Notes: a model not told the origin generated them from the sequence alone. A DNA stretch of 64,000 nucleotides from Gracilaria domingensis (GCA_022539475.1 VCMS01000071.1:124001-188000); one strand, 5' to 3'; shown: positions 48,060 to 60,785, numbered from the stretch's first letter. Numbers and translations are program-made.

Positions 48060-48700
48060 ACATACGACAAAGTTTTCTGATACCTACTCTGTTCTTCGTA
48101 GACATTTTGACAAAATTTGGCGTAGATGGTGTACCTCTTCGGACAAATCTGAGGTCCAATATGGTACATTACTTGACATCAACAGAGACATAAAGAGAGG
48201 AGGTTAGGTACTCTTGATAATGTCCTAGTTTGACAGTTTTCCGTCCCAAGAAGGGACAGATTATGTCTTACCATATAATTCTTCAATGGGCTATGTCTTG
48301 TCCTTTCTAGGACCTCTTATTGTCTGACTCTGAAAGTCATATAGCGTACACATCACGAACCATTTCAGGAGGCCTTGGAGCATCCAAAAAGTAACGATTT
48401 TGAACTGATTTTGGACAGATTTGGTGCTGCGAAAGTCGCACTTTCGAACCTCCTCTCGGACAGATTTGGAACTAATTGGGCCATATAACAACCCTAGTTG
48501 GACCAGCTACTTTTGCACATATTTTGGCCATCTTATGTACGAACTTAGTTGGCCATGTTTCGGCACACATTATGTGCCATTCTTTCGGGACAAATTAGTA
48601 CACATTTAGATTACTTCAGGGACACTTAAATCAGGATCTCTTTGGACCAATTCACGTCCATTTTTGGGCCATACTTAGGTATTTTACATTGCTTGTAGGG
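48060..48700. repeat. Direct repeats GGACA(G/A)AT(T)TGG in the non-coding right part of element D
   Basis: The motif recurs at least five times in the same orientation: CGGACAAATCTGAGG (about 48140), GGGACAGATTATG (about 48255), TTGGACAGATTTGG (about 48410), CGGACAGATTTGG (about 48458) and GGGACAAATTAG (about 48587). Related TTGGACC and TTTTGG(G)CC blocks lie between. Clustered short repeats near element ends are a CACTA hallmark. No gene is seen here. Confidence 0.5.
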
Positions 48701-49249
48701 TTCTGTCCTTCGGTCTGTGACGGCAGTACAGTACCATCCGCGGGCAAAGCGGCGACTTCTGCAGCAGCTACATCCTGGTGTTCTTCCGGATGTTCGGCTT
48801 TGTGCTCCACCGAAGTCGTGCGTTCCTTCTCAGGCTTTCGCGATAAATGCGCGTTGTTTGCGTCTTTCCGCTTGTTCGGCAGTGCGGCAGGCGTCCTCTC
48901 GCGTTCACTACGACTTGCATGCGACATTGAGGCCTGCAACGGCGTTTCCGTCGACGACGGCGACAGCGACAGCGAGCGATTTGCCTCCTCCTCCCCCTCC
49001 TCAGTTGGAGCGTCGGGGGCGGTGGTAAGTATTCCCGCAGGGGCCAGTATCCGCGTGCGTACGTGAGCGGCAGCAGAGACCGACTGGTGAGGCTCCAGCT
49101 CAGCCAGCAAATCAGCAAGTCCGCGGTTGGGATGCTGCAATACTGACAGTGAAGTGGGAGCTTCCGCTTCAGCGGCTGTTTCTGCAGTAGGCGTAGCGGT
49201 GTCCGACGTTTCCGCTTACGTTTCCTGAGAAGCAGACGTTTGTGCAGGC

Positions 49250-50250
49250 GTTACGCGATCCCGCGAAAAACGCTCGTGCTCTCCCTTGATGTCAAGGACA
49301 ACCGTAGTTTCGGCAACTGAAATGACCCGGTAGGGGCCATCCGCGATAGGAGAAAGCTTGTGGCGGTTCTCCTTCTCGGGATTGTAGTATTCCTTCCGTA
49401 TGAAGGCATAGCTACCTTCCCTAATCTGAGGGGCATGTCTGCGCACTCTTGCCTCGAAATTCCGCTTGTAGGCGGCTTGTGCCTTAGCGATATTCTGCCT
49501 AACCGTAGGAATAATCTTCGTGAGCCATTCCTTCCACGCGTCCTTATGGAGGCGGGGCGAGGGGAACTTTTCCAGTACTGGCTGTGGCTCGATGACCACC
49601 GACGGTAGAACGCGTGATAGCACAAGCTCGAACGGCGAGATCTGAGTAGTACGATGGACCTGCGTATTGTAGGCATACATCACCGCATAGGTGTACTGAT
49701 CCCATTCCGACGGATGCTCGGCAACGAATGTCCGTAATGCATTGAGCATTATGCGGTTAAAAGGGTTCAACCTTCTCGTTACTCTGAGGATGATATGTTG
49801 TCGTGAACCAGTTTTGGATCCGCAGGATGTGGCAGACGTCTTGAAAGAACTTATTCGCGAATTGCGGTCCATTATCCGATACCAAATCAATCGGCGGTCC
49901 GTAGACAGAAACCCAGTGTGTGACGAAAGCTTGGGCGACCGCACTGGCGATAACCTTCTCAAAGGCACAGTCCGTACCAGCTTAGAAAAGCAGTCGGTGA
50001 TCACCAGTAGAAACTGGTTTCCCTGACGGGGGCGAATAAACTCACCGAGCAAGTCAATAACCACGAACTCCAGTGGAGCCCTAGCAGGGAAGAGTACCAA
50101 TTTCTTGGAATACTTCCGCAGTTTGACGAGGTTCTTCGCGCAATCAGAACATCCATGAACAGTGGCATACGAATTGAAAGCCATCGCTGGCCAGTAGAAG
50201 TCCTTCCTCAAGGTGTAGTACAGCTTCCTGCCACCATGGTGGGCTGAGAG
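49250..50250 (-). pseudogene. gypsy B copy 2: integrase (fossil)
   Basis: A zinc-binding remnant (HGCSDCAKN), an rve core opening with LEFVVIDLLG and containing ITDCFSKLV, and the basic C-terminal KDAWKEWLTKI...RRHAPQIREGSYAF, LSPIADGPYRV block identify the integrase. This part is missing from copy 1 of family B, so the two copies complement each other as evidence for family layout only. Confidence 0.8.
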
Positions 50251-50449
50251 CTTCGCATAGTGCGACAGATGCAGTACTCATGACTGAAGTGAGTGAGGAA
50301 CCAAAATCTGTGGCCTGCGCGCGACAGTTCGGATGAGGAATCCCTCGTCGTCCTCGACGAAAGGCAGTCGTGCTCGACCGTTCAGACGGCTACGAATCTC
50401 CGTACAGAAAGCGTCCGTGTGCTGCTCCCTGATGAGTTCTCCCGGCTTG

Positions 50450-52050
50450 ATCAGTACGAAAGAACCGGTTCTGGGAGCGTGTCTGACACGGCTAAAACAG
50501 CATCGTAGATGTCCCATCCTTCCGAATCTTCATCGGCATCGCTCGAGCCGTCTTCTGCGAGGAAGCACGATATTTCCAGGTCATCGACTGGCGCAGCTTC
50601 AGCCGCTGTTTCCAAACGGGACAGTGCATCTGCCTGAGTGTTCAGGAGTCCTTTCTTGTAGCGGATTTTAAAGTCGAATTCCGACAAGCGAAGTCTCCAC
50701 CGCATCAAGCCGCCAGATGGCTCTGCTATAGAGAGTAGCCAGCGTAGGGCCGAATGATCGGTATGAACAATGAAGCGAGTTCCCATAAGATAGGGCCGCA
50801 GTGTCTGTAATGCCCACACAACAGCCAAGCACTCCTTCTCGGATACCGAGTAATTCCTCTCGTGAACATTGAGGCTTCTTGACCAATACCCAATTGGCAA
50901 TCTCTCGCCTTCCTTGATGGTCTGGATAATGCACAGCCAACTTGGTAGTCGCTCGCATCCGTACCTACTGCATATGGCAAACCAGCCCTAGGCAGGGATA
51001 AAACAGGTGGCGATGTCACCGCGTCCACGAGCGACGAGAAAGCCGCGACCTTGCGGTCGTCGAATTCTTCCAGATCGACTGGCTGTCCTTTGCGGAGGAG
51101 CTCATTCAACGGCGCCGCAATGTCCGCAAAGTTCGGTATGAAGCGGCGGTAGACATTACACAAGCCGAGAAAAGATCGGAGTTCCGTCTGCGTCCGCGGA
51201 TGCTTAGCCTCTTTGAGGGATTTCAAGCGAACCTCGTCTATCGACAGCCGTCCAGGACGGATAACGTGGCCGAGATACCTGACGGTTTCGGTGAAGAACT
51301 CACACTTCTTGAGCTTGAGCGTAATGCTTGCATCTCGTAGGACTCGCATCACATCCCGTACGTGGGTCAAGTGTTCGTCCAGGTTGTTGGAGTAGACAAT
51401 GATGTCGTCCAGGTAACCAGGCAAGTCTTCCACTTGAAGCGGGCGAGCAAAATGTCCACAGCACGTTCAAATGTGGCTGGCACGTTCGTTAACCTAACGG
51501 GCATCCGATTGAATCGGTATAATCTTTCATGGCAAACGAAGGCTGTCTTGTCACGATCTTCAGCCCTCACGGGAACTTGCCAATAGCCCCAATTCGCGTC
51601 TAGGGCCGTAGAAACTTTCGCGTCCCCCAATGAATCGATGCATTCGTCCATTCGTGGGATATGATACACATCCTTGACTGTAGCCGCGTTAAGCTTGCGG
51701 TAATCGATGAAAAATCGCCAAGACCGATCAGCTTTGGGCCCGAGCACCACCGGCGATGCCCAAGGCGACTGAGCCGGCTCGATAACTCCAGCGCGGAGCA
51801 TTTTCTCAACTTGAGCTTTTTCCTCCTGCCGAGCTGTCGGTCCTGCCCTGTAAGGGTGCTGTGAAATGGGCCGAGTTATTCGGTAGCAAATCAATCCGAT
51901 GTTCGGTAATACCAATCTTACCCAGTGTGCCATCCCACATGGGCGTGAACTCTTCGAGCATGTGCCGCAATTTATCGCGGTGAGTCTCTGGGACGTGTTC
52001 AAGATCCAGAGACTCCAGTTCCTGTACTGCCTTATCCTTCGTGTCATCAG
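50450..52050 (-). pseudogene. gypsy B copy 2: RNase H and reverse transcriptase (fossil)
   Basis: RNase H is shown by SEKECLAVVWAL and TDHSALRWLL. RT is shown by KMLRAGVIEPAQSPW, ASPVVLGPKADRSWRF, DYRKLN and YLDDIIVYSNN. The sequence matches gypsy B copy 1 block by block. Confidence 0.88.
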
Positions 52051-52895
52051 CACTACGGTCGTTATCATTACTTTCCGACGGGGTCGGCATCGCTTCCCTC
52101 GCCAGGCTGCAGTTATCCGCATCCGGCGCAGTTGGCTTAGCATCTCTCGACGGACTGTTTGGTCCAGTCTTCGGTTCGGAATTGTTCCCTTCCGCCTCCC
52201 CTCCTCAGTTTCGAGGGTACGAGAACTTCGGCAATAGAAACCTAGGTAGGCACTATAGCCGCGGGGTGCGGGAGCAATGATCCAATAACTTGGCTCCTAA
52301 CCAACCGTTGAGGAAACGGTGAAGTTCGCAACCAGCACCTGAAAAGGCTTCTCGGGTTCGACGAAAACGATCCCATTAGCCAGGGCGAGCTAATGCTTCT
52401 CCTGCAACGCAGGCAACGGTTGCACCGTTTGTAAGCCACATTGTGGATACGTCACAGTAATCCAGACCTGCGATTCAGGCGGGATGAAAATAGACCGAGC
52501 TACTCGGAGTTTTGTAGACTTCCGTCCATCGGTTGTAGGCTCCTGCGCAGCAGGCAAAAGGACTTGCTTCTTCAAAACCCGTCGAAGGGACGCCTAACGA
52601 TCGTACAGTAGTCCCATCTTCGACTTCGATGGTTCGCTTCCGCGGTCGAATTGCCTCGACGAAGCGGTCACAGAAGTCGCAGCCGAGGATAACCGGCGCA
52701 GCGAGTTGCTTGCAAACCAAGGAATCGAGCTTCGCCACGTAGCGGCCAAGCCTGACCAGCAGGTCTATTACTCCCACAGTCCAGAGTCGGCGATTGTTCG
52801 CATCCGCTATGTCAATATGCGGCGCCGCACGAACGCGAGACCGCAAGTGCGGCGGAATCATCGATTCAACCAGAAGTTTGGACCAGCTCCTGTAT

Positions 52896-55800
52896 CGTCT
52901 GTCTCTTGCAGATGCTAGTTTTTGGCGAGGGTCGTCCAGAAATTGGCAAGGGTCGTCCAGTAAATTTTTTGAAAAAATATCGAGATCAATTATTTCAAAA
53001 TTTGGCAGATAATTGCTTGGGTCGTCCAGAATCGCTGTGCAGTAAATACTGGTGGTTTTCCACTCGTGCTAGTTCTTTAGTCGAGGGCTACCTGAACTGT
53101 ATTTCGCGAAGTCTAGGTTCAGTTTCCATTAAGGTGCACATTACACGATACCTTCTGCGAATGATACCCTGCAACGCATGGAATACTAGTGCTAGTACAG
53201 ATGATGCCCATTATGAAATCATACCGTTTTATTCGTATCTATTCTTCTATCGACCGCTTTTGCTAACCACTACTTCGCTATATTACATGTACCATATCCC
53301 CATGATGGAGCGGGTGTAGGCGCAATCTGCGGCAGATGCCGCAGACTGCACCTCCACCATCGGCTGTATCGGTAGAACAAATACGCACTCCGAGAGGATG
53401 AGGCGCGAAGCGCCTCATCCTCTCCGTTCCTCATGTAGGGAACCATGCCCAGATGCATGTTCCCTACTTGAGGAACCTGCACTGCAACTCGTGAGCTACG
53501 TCCGCATCAAAAGTCATTTACCTGTATACGCAAGCAGAAAGTATCCATAAGTTAGTCAATCTCCGTTGAATGCATTTGAAATGCGATGGAACGTACCATT
53601 GATAAGAACAAAACAGAAACGTTGCGCTAGAAAAGTCGAGGGACCTAGTAACTCGCAAAATGAAAAAGAAGAAGGAAAGGGATCGGTTAGATTACCAGCC
53701 CACCATCATCGTAAAGCGCGAAAGGTGTCGAAGCGAGAACTCACAACAAGGACACCAAGAATGCCCATGCAGCAAACATACCTCAGATGCGATAAACGAA
53801 AGAGCACCTATGTCCAACCAAGTACCAGAATCGCCTATCCGAACAGCCAGAGATCGATCTTGAGAGACGAAATGAAATTGGTCTTACTTGTATACGCAAG
53901 CAGAAAGTATCCATAAGTTATCAATGCTCCGTTGATACAGTGAAATCATAGAACTACCATGATAAGAGCAAAACAGAAAACGTTGCGCTAAACAACCTAT
54001 TAACTCGCAAAAGTAACCCAACCTTTTCTTCCTTACATTCGCAGAGCGCGAACGAACTGTGAGATTTTATTTAGAAACAAGTACGGTAGAAGAAAATGAA
54101 GCACGTACGAAAAACGCACGGAATACATCCGTGAATACGAATGCTGCTCTATGGAGCATCCGACGAGCGAGAAAGAGGAATGAGACGCTTCATGTTCCCT
54201 AATATCCATTCTCAGCACCTACTTCGTAATCGCTCGACTTTTCCGCCTCCACTTCGTACGACGAGGCGGAAAAACTACGACGGACGAGTAAAACCCGAGA
54301 TGGCACGATCCACGTACAAAAGTCGGACGTCGACGGGCGGGGCGCCGAGGAAAATTTATTTTCTGTGCGAGATGGACAAGTGTACAGCATACAACGTTGG
54401 AAACCACAGTTTATAACCGTGTAGATAAACCGAATACACCCTTGTTGAAGGTCGACGTAACCGACGTTCCTTGTTGAACGAAAGCACGTATTAAAACTCA
54501 AAATATATCCTCCGTTCTGCAGACGTCGATATTACTGTCGCTCACCTCCTTACTCCCTCGGACGCCCTTCCCTGCAGTCTTTTCTCGTTCTCGTTCATTT
54601 CTCTTCCAATGGTCTACTACTGTACACATAGAAGCTGGGTGCCCCTCGTTACTCGCAGGATCTTATCTCTTCACAGCATGTCAACCATTGCAAACCTTTC
54701 GTCTGAAAGCAGCGCTGAAGACACCAATAGCCCCCATCGAAAGCAAGCGTCTCAAGCTTTCCGCGCCCCCCGCATCTTCAACGAAACGTCACTGCCACTT
54801 GTCGCTTCCGAGCTCCAGTGTCAGGACATCTTCGACCCCACCCTGCGCGCCTCCTATCGACAACTTCGCATTGTTTTCCTCTTCCCCGCGTCCCGCTCAT
54901 TAGAGCGAGAACACAAAGCATTCCGCACCAGTGCCTACGAGACCCTAGGTATTTGCATATGATATCTCACGTTGTCTGCTCAGTACTTCCAACCTTGTCA
55001 TCTGAGCGGACGAGCTAATTGCTACTTCGACCCCGATTCTCGCAAAAGCATTCAACGAGACCATAACAAGTTCAAGCGCTGTACAAGAACTGAGAAGCCA
55101 TTTCAAACGATACGCCTCAAAGACGGTTTCAATCGCAAACTTTCTCCAAAATGTAATCAGCCCACCCTCTACACGAGAGACCCCGTTCAGGACAACTTGT
55201 AAACAGCTCCAGTGGCTAACCAACGAAAACACATTCTTCACCCTATACCTCAACCCACTCACAAAATATCTCACCCATGTCCCTTCTCTCGCAAGAAACG
55301 CCACCTCTAAAACTTAAGGGAAATTCATGGCTCTTTGTATAGTATAGTGTGGTACTCCAAAATAAGTTACAGTGATCTTTCGAGTATTCTGACATTATAC
55401 ACCAATAATTCTTCAACAACGCTAAACCAAACACGTTACCCCTTACTCTTCACCTTCAATTTCTCAATTCTCCGACGACTACGCCGTAAGCGCATCCGTG
55501 TGACCTCACAGTATGCATACTGTTCTTACAACACTGGTACAGTTTTCGCATCTGAACAACTCAATGCCATTCGTTGCTAGCAAGTCTCTACGCATTCCAG
55601 ATGGACATCCTTCAAGAAATCTCTTCGTCAGTCTGAGCAAATATACATCTAATGCAAAGTTTCATTCACGCGAAACGCAGTATGCGAGTGTCTATCCTCT
55701 GCAATCTTTGTCGGATATTCTGGGCTAAGACATCTGTCTACTGCTTCAGAACCAAACGGAAACCCTTCATTCAGATGCAAACTCCCTTCCCATCTTTAGG

Positions 55801-57000
55801 CGGTAAGTTCTTACGTCATTCACTGACTCTCCAAAACCACACTAAAAAGCGTCAGAAAACATACTCAATATTCTCAATATGCAAAGAAGCGCAAGGAGAA
55901 AAACTTACGTCTACCAAGGAGACGAATCCAAGTCGAATATTTCTGCTTCCAATTCCATATTCTCTCATTCTCTCGTCAATCAAAACCGCCTTACCGTAAA
56001 TCATCCAGGTTATTTCTATGCGTCTGTTCAAAAAGAGAGCTCCTCGAACATACGCAACTTGCATCTCTCGTGCATATTAAAACTATTAATATTCAGAAAT
56101 CGAGAGACGAGTCAGAGACCCTAAGACACTGCAAGTAGAATCATCATTTTCTATTTGCATCTTAAGCGGATGATCGCTCACGTTCGATTTCGAACATACT
56201 ACTCAAATCCAGAACTTTACAAAGCAAACTATCGTCCATGCAATGCAACTTTCTGTCAGAAGTTGCCTATAGATTGTCACACGAAGAAAGCGTTATAATG
56301 AACCTTCACCAAGCAGATCTCCTTTGAATGATGAGGCCAAAGCATACCCAAAGACATTGACATATTTTCCTTTCATATGAAATCTTTGAAATCTGATGGG
56401 GAGGCGCAGACACGCCCCAATCATAAAAATTTCTTCAAGTACTCGACGTTCTGAATAATTATAGTGCATTAGGTGCCATGATGTAATAAACTCTATTTCG
56501 GTCTCTTCTGCATTAAGCCTCCAAATGCTGCTCACAACGCATCGGCAGCAATTCATAGCTCTGGAAGTGAACCTGAATTTTAACGGCATCTTAACAGAAG
56601 AAGAACTAACACCTTGGCCATTTTACGATCTTCACAACACGTCATTTTATATCTCCTCTCTGTATTGTTGCTGACAGCCTTGTTACAGAGCGAAGCGATA
56701 GGAGTTCAAATATTGGAACTTATTGTCATTGCTACAACCCAAGCATGCCGGGCTGAAGTTTCATAACTACCATAGGTTTTGCTTTCACTACCACTCTGTT
56801 GCGTTTTTCTTCCATAAGATTTTTATACTGATAATTAGCATATAGATCTGCTACACCCCCGTCTCATAAACCTGTGAGGATCATTAGTAGTAGCTGATCA
56901 AACTCCATTTGTTCTTTTTGTGTTCCCAGAGAAATCCACTACCACTATTATTCAGGATCTATGATCGTTGAAGGCTTCGTGCTGTTTACCAGCCGTCAGA
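52896..57000 (+). mobile_element. DNA transposon C, copy 2, degrading toward the assembly gap
   Basis: From 52896 the sequence follows copy 1 (21853 onward): GGGTCGTCCAG repeats, hairpins, the 373-bp duplication (here 368 bp), then the transposase gene from 54609 (MVYYCTH). For the first 800 bp the copies are nearly identical. Farther right single-base deletions accumulate, many of them lost G residues (for example GGGCTACTTCGGGACCC against GCTACTTCGACCCC), so no long frame survives. Similarity is traceable to about 56600 (NGIFTKDGL against NGILTEEE) and then fades before the gap at 57201. It may be a decayed copy or low-quality consensus. Confidence 0.85.
54609..56650 (+). pseudogene. Transposase gene of element C, copy 2 (many small deletions)
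   Basis: Stretches of copy 1 transposase are recognisable in rotating frames: MVYYCTH, KAALK, LEREHK, the TLYTRDPVQ block (about 55165), SSTTL (about 55412) and the NGIL block (about 56583). Indels are spaced roughly every 10-20 bases and are mostly deletions, while substitutions are fewer, which is an unusual ratio for neutral decay. See the separate finding for the sequencing-artefact alternative. Confidence 0.75.
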
Positions 57001-57200
57001 ACAACAATTAAATTCATATTGCGTAAAACCAGAGCCGAGGGCTCACTAGACGATATTACCTCATCTACATCATCGGTGAATTGTATCTCACGAAAACAAG
57101 GGCAGTATTTGAAGTAGCTACCTACTGTCATCACGTGTTTATTGCCGCTCATCCCGCGCATTACCACTTTGTGGTGAGATGTTGAGCGCTTTTGTAGTTC
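56650..57200. other. Unassigned sequence before the gap
   Basis: A leftward open stretch of about 80 codons (56952 to the gap; VVMRGMSGNKHVMTVGSYFKYCPCF) has coding-like composition but no recognised family. The 321-base run of N that follows (57201-57521) ends the contig. Confidence 0.3.
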
Positions 57201-57521
57201 NNNNNNNNNNNNNNNNNNNNNNNNNNNNNNNNNNNNNNNNNNNNNNNNNNNNNNNNNNNNNNNNNNNNNNNNNNNNNNNNNNNNNNNNNNNNNNNNNNNN
57301 NNNNNNNNNNNNNNNNNNNNNNNNNNNNNNNNNNNNNNNNNNNNNNNNNNNNNNNNNNNNNNNNNNNNNNNNNNNNNNNNNNNNNNNNNNNNNNNNNNNN
57401 NNNNNNNNNNNNNNNNNNNNNNNNNNNNNNNNNNNNNNNNNNNNNNNNNNNNNNNNNNNNNNNNNNNNNNNNNNNNNNNNNNNNNNNNNNNNNNNNNNNN
57501 NNNNNNNNNNNNNNNNNNNNN

Positions 57522-57950
57522 AACAAAGATTCCAGAGATGGCAAGATGCAAGCTTCCTAAGTGACCCTGAGGGGTAGTAGCGCCGAAACCAATCGTGTTA
57601 CTCTCCGAGGGAGTGGTAAACCTACGTAGGCAGCTGTCTACTATAGCCCGATCCTCAACAGGACGCGACTCAGTTGTCCATTTACTCGGAGGCTCCAGGG
57701 TGAGATCACCCGAGCATATATACTATTACTACTACGGTATCTACAATGCACACCTCCCGATGGTCATACACGTGGACGAACCACTGTCAGGGTGCAGGGT
57801 ATTCCCAACGGGCGTGGCACAAATATCTAACTAGCCAGCTCCACCACGTGGCCTACTATCACACCCACTAGGCACTTCCCATGCAGGGTCCACCTATTAA
57901 GGGTCCAACCAAACCATCCCAACAATACCCAAAATTAAAGGGAGTTTTCA
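57522..57950. other. Sequence after the gap, nothing firm
   Basis: No gene is supported. A GGTGAGATCACCC palindrome near 57699 superficially resembles a tRNA T-arm but a tRNA cannot be folded around it. TTAA occurs at 57895 and 57933, which matters because piggyBac elements insert at TTAA; no terminal repeat could be confirmed. Confidence 0.4.
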
Positions 57951-57957
57951 TAACTTA

Positions 57958-58522
57958 GCCACGTCACCGGCCATCGGTACCATCTCATTATGAGAACCGT
58001 GATGCATCCGATAGCGGAAAGCCGTTGCTCCACAGTTTGCCACACGAACTTGAGCTACTAAGGGCGACTTCGTTACGTTCTGTAACGAGCAGGGAGGCCG
58101 ATTGTGAGCAGTTGGTAGCTGAAGATGTGGAAAGCATGCTCTTTCTTAGTTATGATGACGAGCGCTACGAAAACGCTCCGTGGTAAACGCACAATAACGA
58201 GAATGTTCCTGAAGTTCTACCACAATCTAATGAGCAACACCTGGAGAGCAGAACACGTTCTTGTTCTGACGTTGGCCTTCCAAACTGGGATTACGACAGT
58301 CCATTTGAGCCCATCCAAGTAGAGATTGATGATGTTGATAACTGGTTAGGGACAAGATTTCTTGATGAAGCTAATATAATTCTTGGCGATGTGATTAACG
58401 AAGTCGAAGCTCAAAGTACGGTACGAAATGGAACCCACAAGGTTTCTAGGAACGTGAATAGTTTGTCGAAGGTATCTCCAATTTCACTTTTGCTGGTATT
58501 TTTGCCTGACGCTTTGCTCTAA
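57958..58522 (+). pseudogene. Element E transposase: acidic N-terminal region
   Basis: The frame (positions 2 modulo 3) runs from after a TAG near 57955. It is interrupted by TAA at 58184 and closes with TAA at 58520. It reads YDDERYENAPW, then NENVPEVLPQSNEQHLE, then LPNWDYDSPFEPIQVEIDDVDNWL in short acidic blocks, as is usual for the disordered N-terminus of piggyBac-type proteins. It is in the same frame as the core that follows. Confidence 0.45.
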
Positions 58523-58567
58523 AGACTGGTAGATGTGTCTAACCGAAGTTTAGTATGACGAAATTAA

Positions 58568-59329
58568 CCCATCACAAACAAAGAAGAAATTCTTGGATTA
58601 ATCGTTCTACACATTCTTTGTGCGTCCAACGACGAGTCGCCTACTGTCGTTTGTGATTTTAATGAGCGCGGAAACTTTTTACAATTAGGATTCACAGGGG
58701 AAAGATATCATGACGTCTGGGGCTCACTAGCTGGTGGAAAAAGCAAGCGAGGAGATATGGATTACTGCAGAGGTGGCTGGAGCAGAGCAGCAGGACGTCA
58801 CACTGCATTAGTTTTACACATTGAATCAGACCTTGCCGCAATTAACAGGGAACTGCTTTACGTTCCTCAGGCTACTATCTTATCTCTAGATGATGATCAC
58901 CTCAGGATGGCATCTAGGGCCGTAGTGAGATTGACCTACTTGCAGCAACAGAATAATCCCAAGAAAGGACTGGGACCAGTTGGCAATGCGCTCTGCTCCG
59001 CGTTAAACCCTGTTTTCATTGCTTGCCACTTCTCCAGAAAAGGGGAGAAACTTATTCATTTATGGGAGAGGCTGACCAGACTTCTGCAGGAAGCCACAAC
59101 GGAAGGGGAATTACGGCCTATGTGCGATGCAATTTTCGCAGCAGATCGTTGGCATAACTCGAAAGAAACGACAGAATTTGTGTCGCACAAGCTGGAAGCA
59201 AGCTTGCTTGGCACTCATAAGAGAGACCTCACGTACCCTTACCTCTTTGGGGATGGTGCGATAACACATCGCCATAAAGGAATGCTTGTTTCGGAAAAGG
59301 GATGCGGAGCTGTGTACCCCCCAGATTAA
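58568..59329 (+). pseudogene. Element E transposase: piggyBac-like core with first two catalytic Asp
   Basis: PITNKEEILGLIVLHIL matches the (T/S)-x2-E-(I/L)-x3-LG entry of DDE_Tnp_1_7 proteins. ATILSLDDDHLRMASR (Asp near 58889) fits the first acidic block. CDAIFAADRWHNSKETTEF...LLGTHKR (Asp at 59144) fits the second, whose family form is TD-x-(F/W)Y-x-S...GT-x-(R/K). KKGLGPVGNALCSA and SRKGEKL lie between them, as in piggyBac. The frame ends at TAA 59327-59329 but coding-like sequence (NAEIHIGRERGRLKLVCTARAV) continues directly after it. Confidence 0.65.
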
Positions 59330-59355
59330 AACGCAGAGATTCACATCGGGCGTGA

Positions 59356-60784
59356 GCGAGGAAGATTGAAGCTTGTCTGTACCGCGAGAGCTGTTCAGGA
59401 CGTATTGCAGCCTTAATCCATAATAATCGCAGATTGTTTAAGTCTCGTTCTTTTACAGTCGTGCTTCATGAGCGCTTTCGAGAAATGGACGCGCTTAGAG
59501 ATATAGAAGAGATCCAAACCGTTTTCGAGGAAGACAAAGAAGAGCTTCACGCAATGAGAAGTAGTTCAAGTCGGGATTTTCGAGATCTCGCAAACGATGC
59601 ACTACGTCATGTTTCTCAGTTAACGTTCTCTCAGTTGGAAGATCCTGTCTGGTTCCTATTTCGTGCCTTCAGGTTTACTTCCAGAACCTCGCACGTATTT
59701 CTAACCACGCTTGCGTCCGATTGTGATAACATGATACAGAGCCTGTGTTACTTGGCCAAGGGTAAAACCCTCACAAAGGGTGGTGATATTCTCCCACAAT
59801 CTGTGACAGATGTTAAGGCACGTATTGAGCCAAATTGCAAGGTTGGTATGGATCTATTGGGTCTCACAATTAGGAATGTCGAGCCAACATCTTCGCAGCA
59901 GAATGTGTCATCACAACTGAGTGGGTACTCTATAACCGCTGTCAAAGCGTTAACAAAACCCAGGCTCCAGGGAATCTTATCCGTTTCTTCTAGATCACTA
60001 GGAGCAAGGGCAGCGAAGAACGAATTAGTTGCAACAGTGTTAGAACTTCAGTCGGATCTACGGGAGGGGAGGGTAGTGGCAGAAGCAGATATCGAGATTC
60101 CGGTTTCTGAAGAAGCACAAGCACAGGAGTACTCTATCAAGACTTTGTCTCAGGTGCAGCATGCCTCTCTTCAAGCATGGGTGATGAAACCTTTGGTATG
60201 CACCACAGGAATGAAAGAAGGCTCACGTAATGAAATAGAAGTGCTTAAGGCCCTCCCCGAATTCTTTAGACACAGTCCTGGAGCATGCGAGCTAGACGAA
60301 AGTGGAGCTTCATACAAGTTTGACATAGGAAAGAAACTCAAATTGCGATGCATACGAACAACGGGGCTCGTAGAAAATAACAGCTCCAAAATGATCGCCG
60401 ACAGTCCAGACGCAATTCTTATATGTAATTGGTGGTATGAAGGATGGCTTCGATGCGTAGTGGAGGTCAAGACTATGACGGCAGGAAGAACCATCGACGA
60501 GGCTTCTAGTTTGGCGTCTTTGTATGGACCGCTTGCTGTTATAAAAAACATTGAGTCTCAAGACAAAGAAAAAGAGCTTTTCCACAAACTGATTCCGTCA
60601 TCAGCCTACAGGTAACAAGAGTTTCACCACGTAGCAACGTTGGAATTGGATCATGTTCTCTTTGTTGTAGCTACAGGATGTTCTATTACACAAGGCCGAA
60701 TAATGTACGCATATCTTGTGGAGATTACAAGAAGTATGAGAAACAAATACAAGTTTGTTTTAGACAGTAAGAGCTGGATGTTTT
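59356..60784 (+). pseudogene. Element E: SAP plus PD-(D/E)XK (YqaJ/lambda-exonuclease-like) nuclease segment
   Basis: The segment lies between the second and third catalytic Asp of the transposase. A SAP-like helix-extended-loop-helix (VKALTKPRLQGILSVSSRSL...KNELVATVLE, about 59940-60050) suggests DNA binding. The nuclease shows a conserved Glu in EGSRNEIEVLKAL, then SPDAILI (about 60403) and VEVKT (about 60463), the D...E-x-K metal site. AYR is then followed by QEFHHVATLELDHVLFVVA, like the Q-x3-Q end of YqaJ folds. One TAA at 60613 splits this last part; the frame ends with TGA near 60784. The role is unknown; cleavage of donor or target DNA is a reasonable guess. Confidence 0.65.
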
Positions 60785-60785
60785 G

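Larger units (their letters stand above)
48690..52895 (-). mobile_element. Ty3/gypsy LTR retrotransposon fossil, family B, copy 2 (inverted, truncated)
   Basis: Leftward protease (about 52480-52890), reverse transcriptase (about 51000-52050), RNase H (about 50450-51000), integrase (about 49250-50250) and a Ser/Ala/Glu-rich tail (about 48690-49140) appear in gypsy order. Gag and the 5' LTR are lost: the element is cut at 52896 by transposon C copy 2. No 3' LTR is recognisable at the left. Blocks EHRIDLLPN and PRMDECIDSLG tie it to copy 1 at 15-21 kb. Broken in roughly six or more places; older than its interrupting transposon. Confidence 0.9.

Noticed and set aside
57640-57715. tRNA-like or SINE-like sequence with A-box- and B-box-like blocks
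   Set aside because: The two boxes are only about 25 bases apart and no acceptor stem or anticodon arm can be folded.
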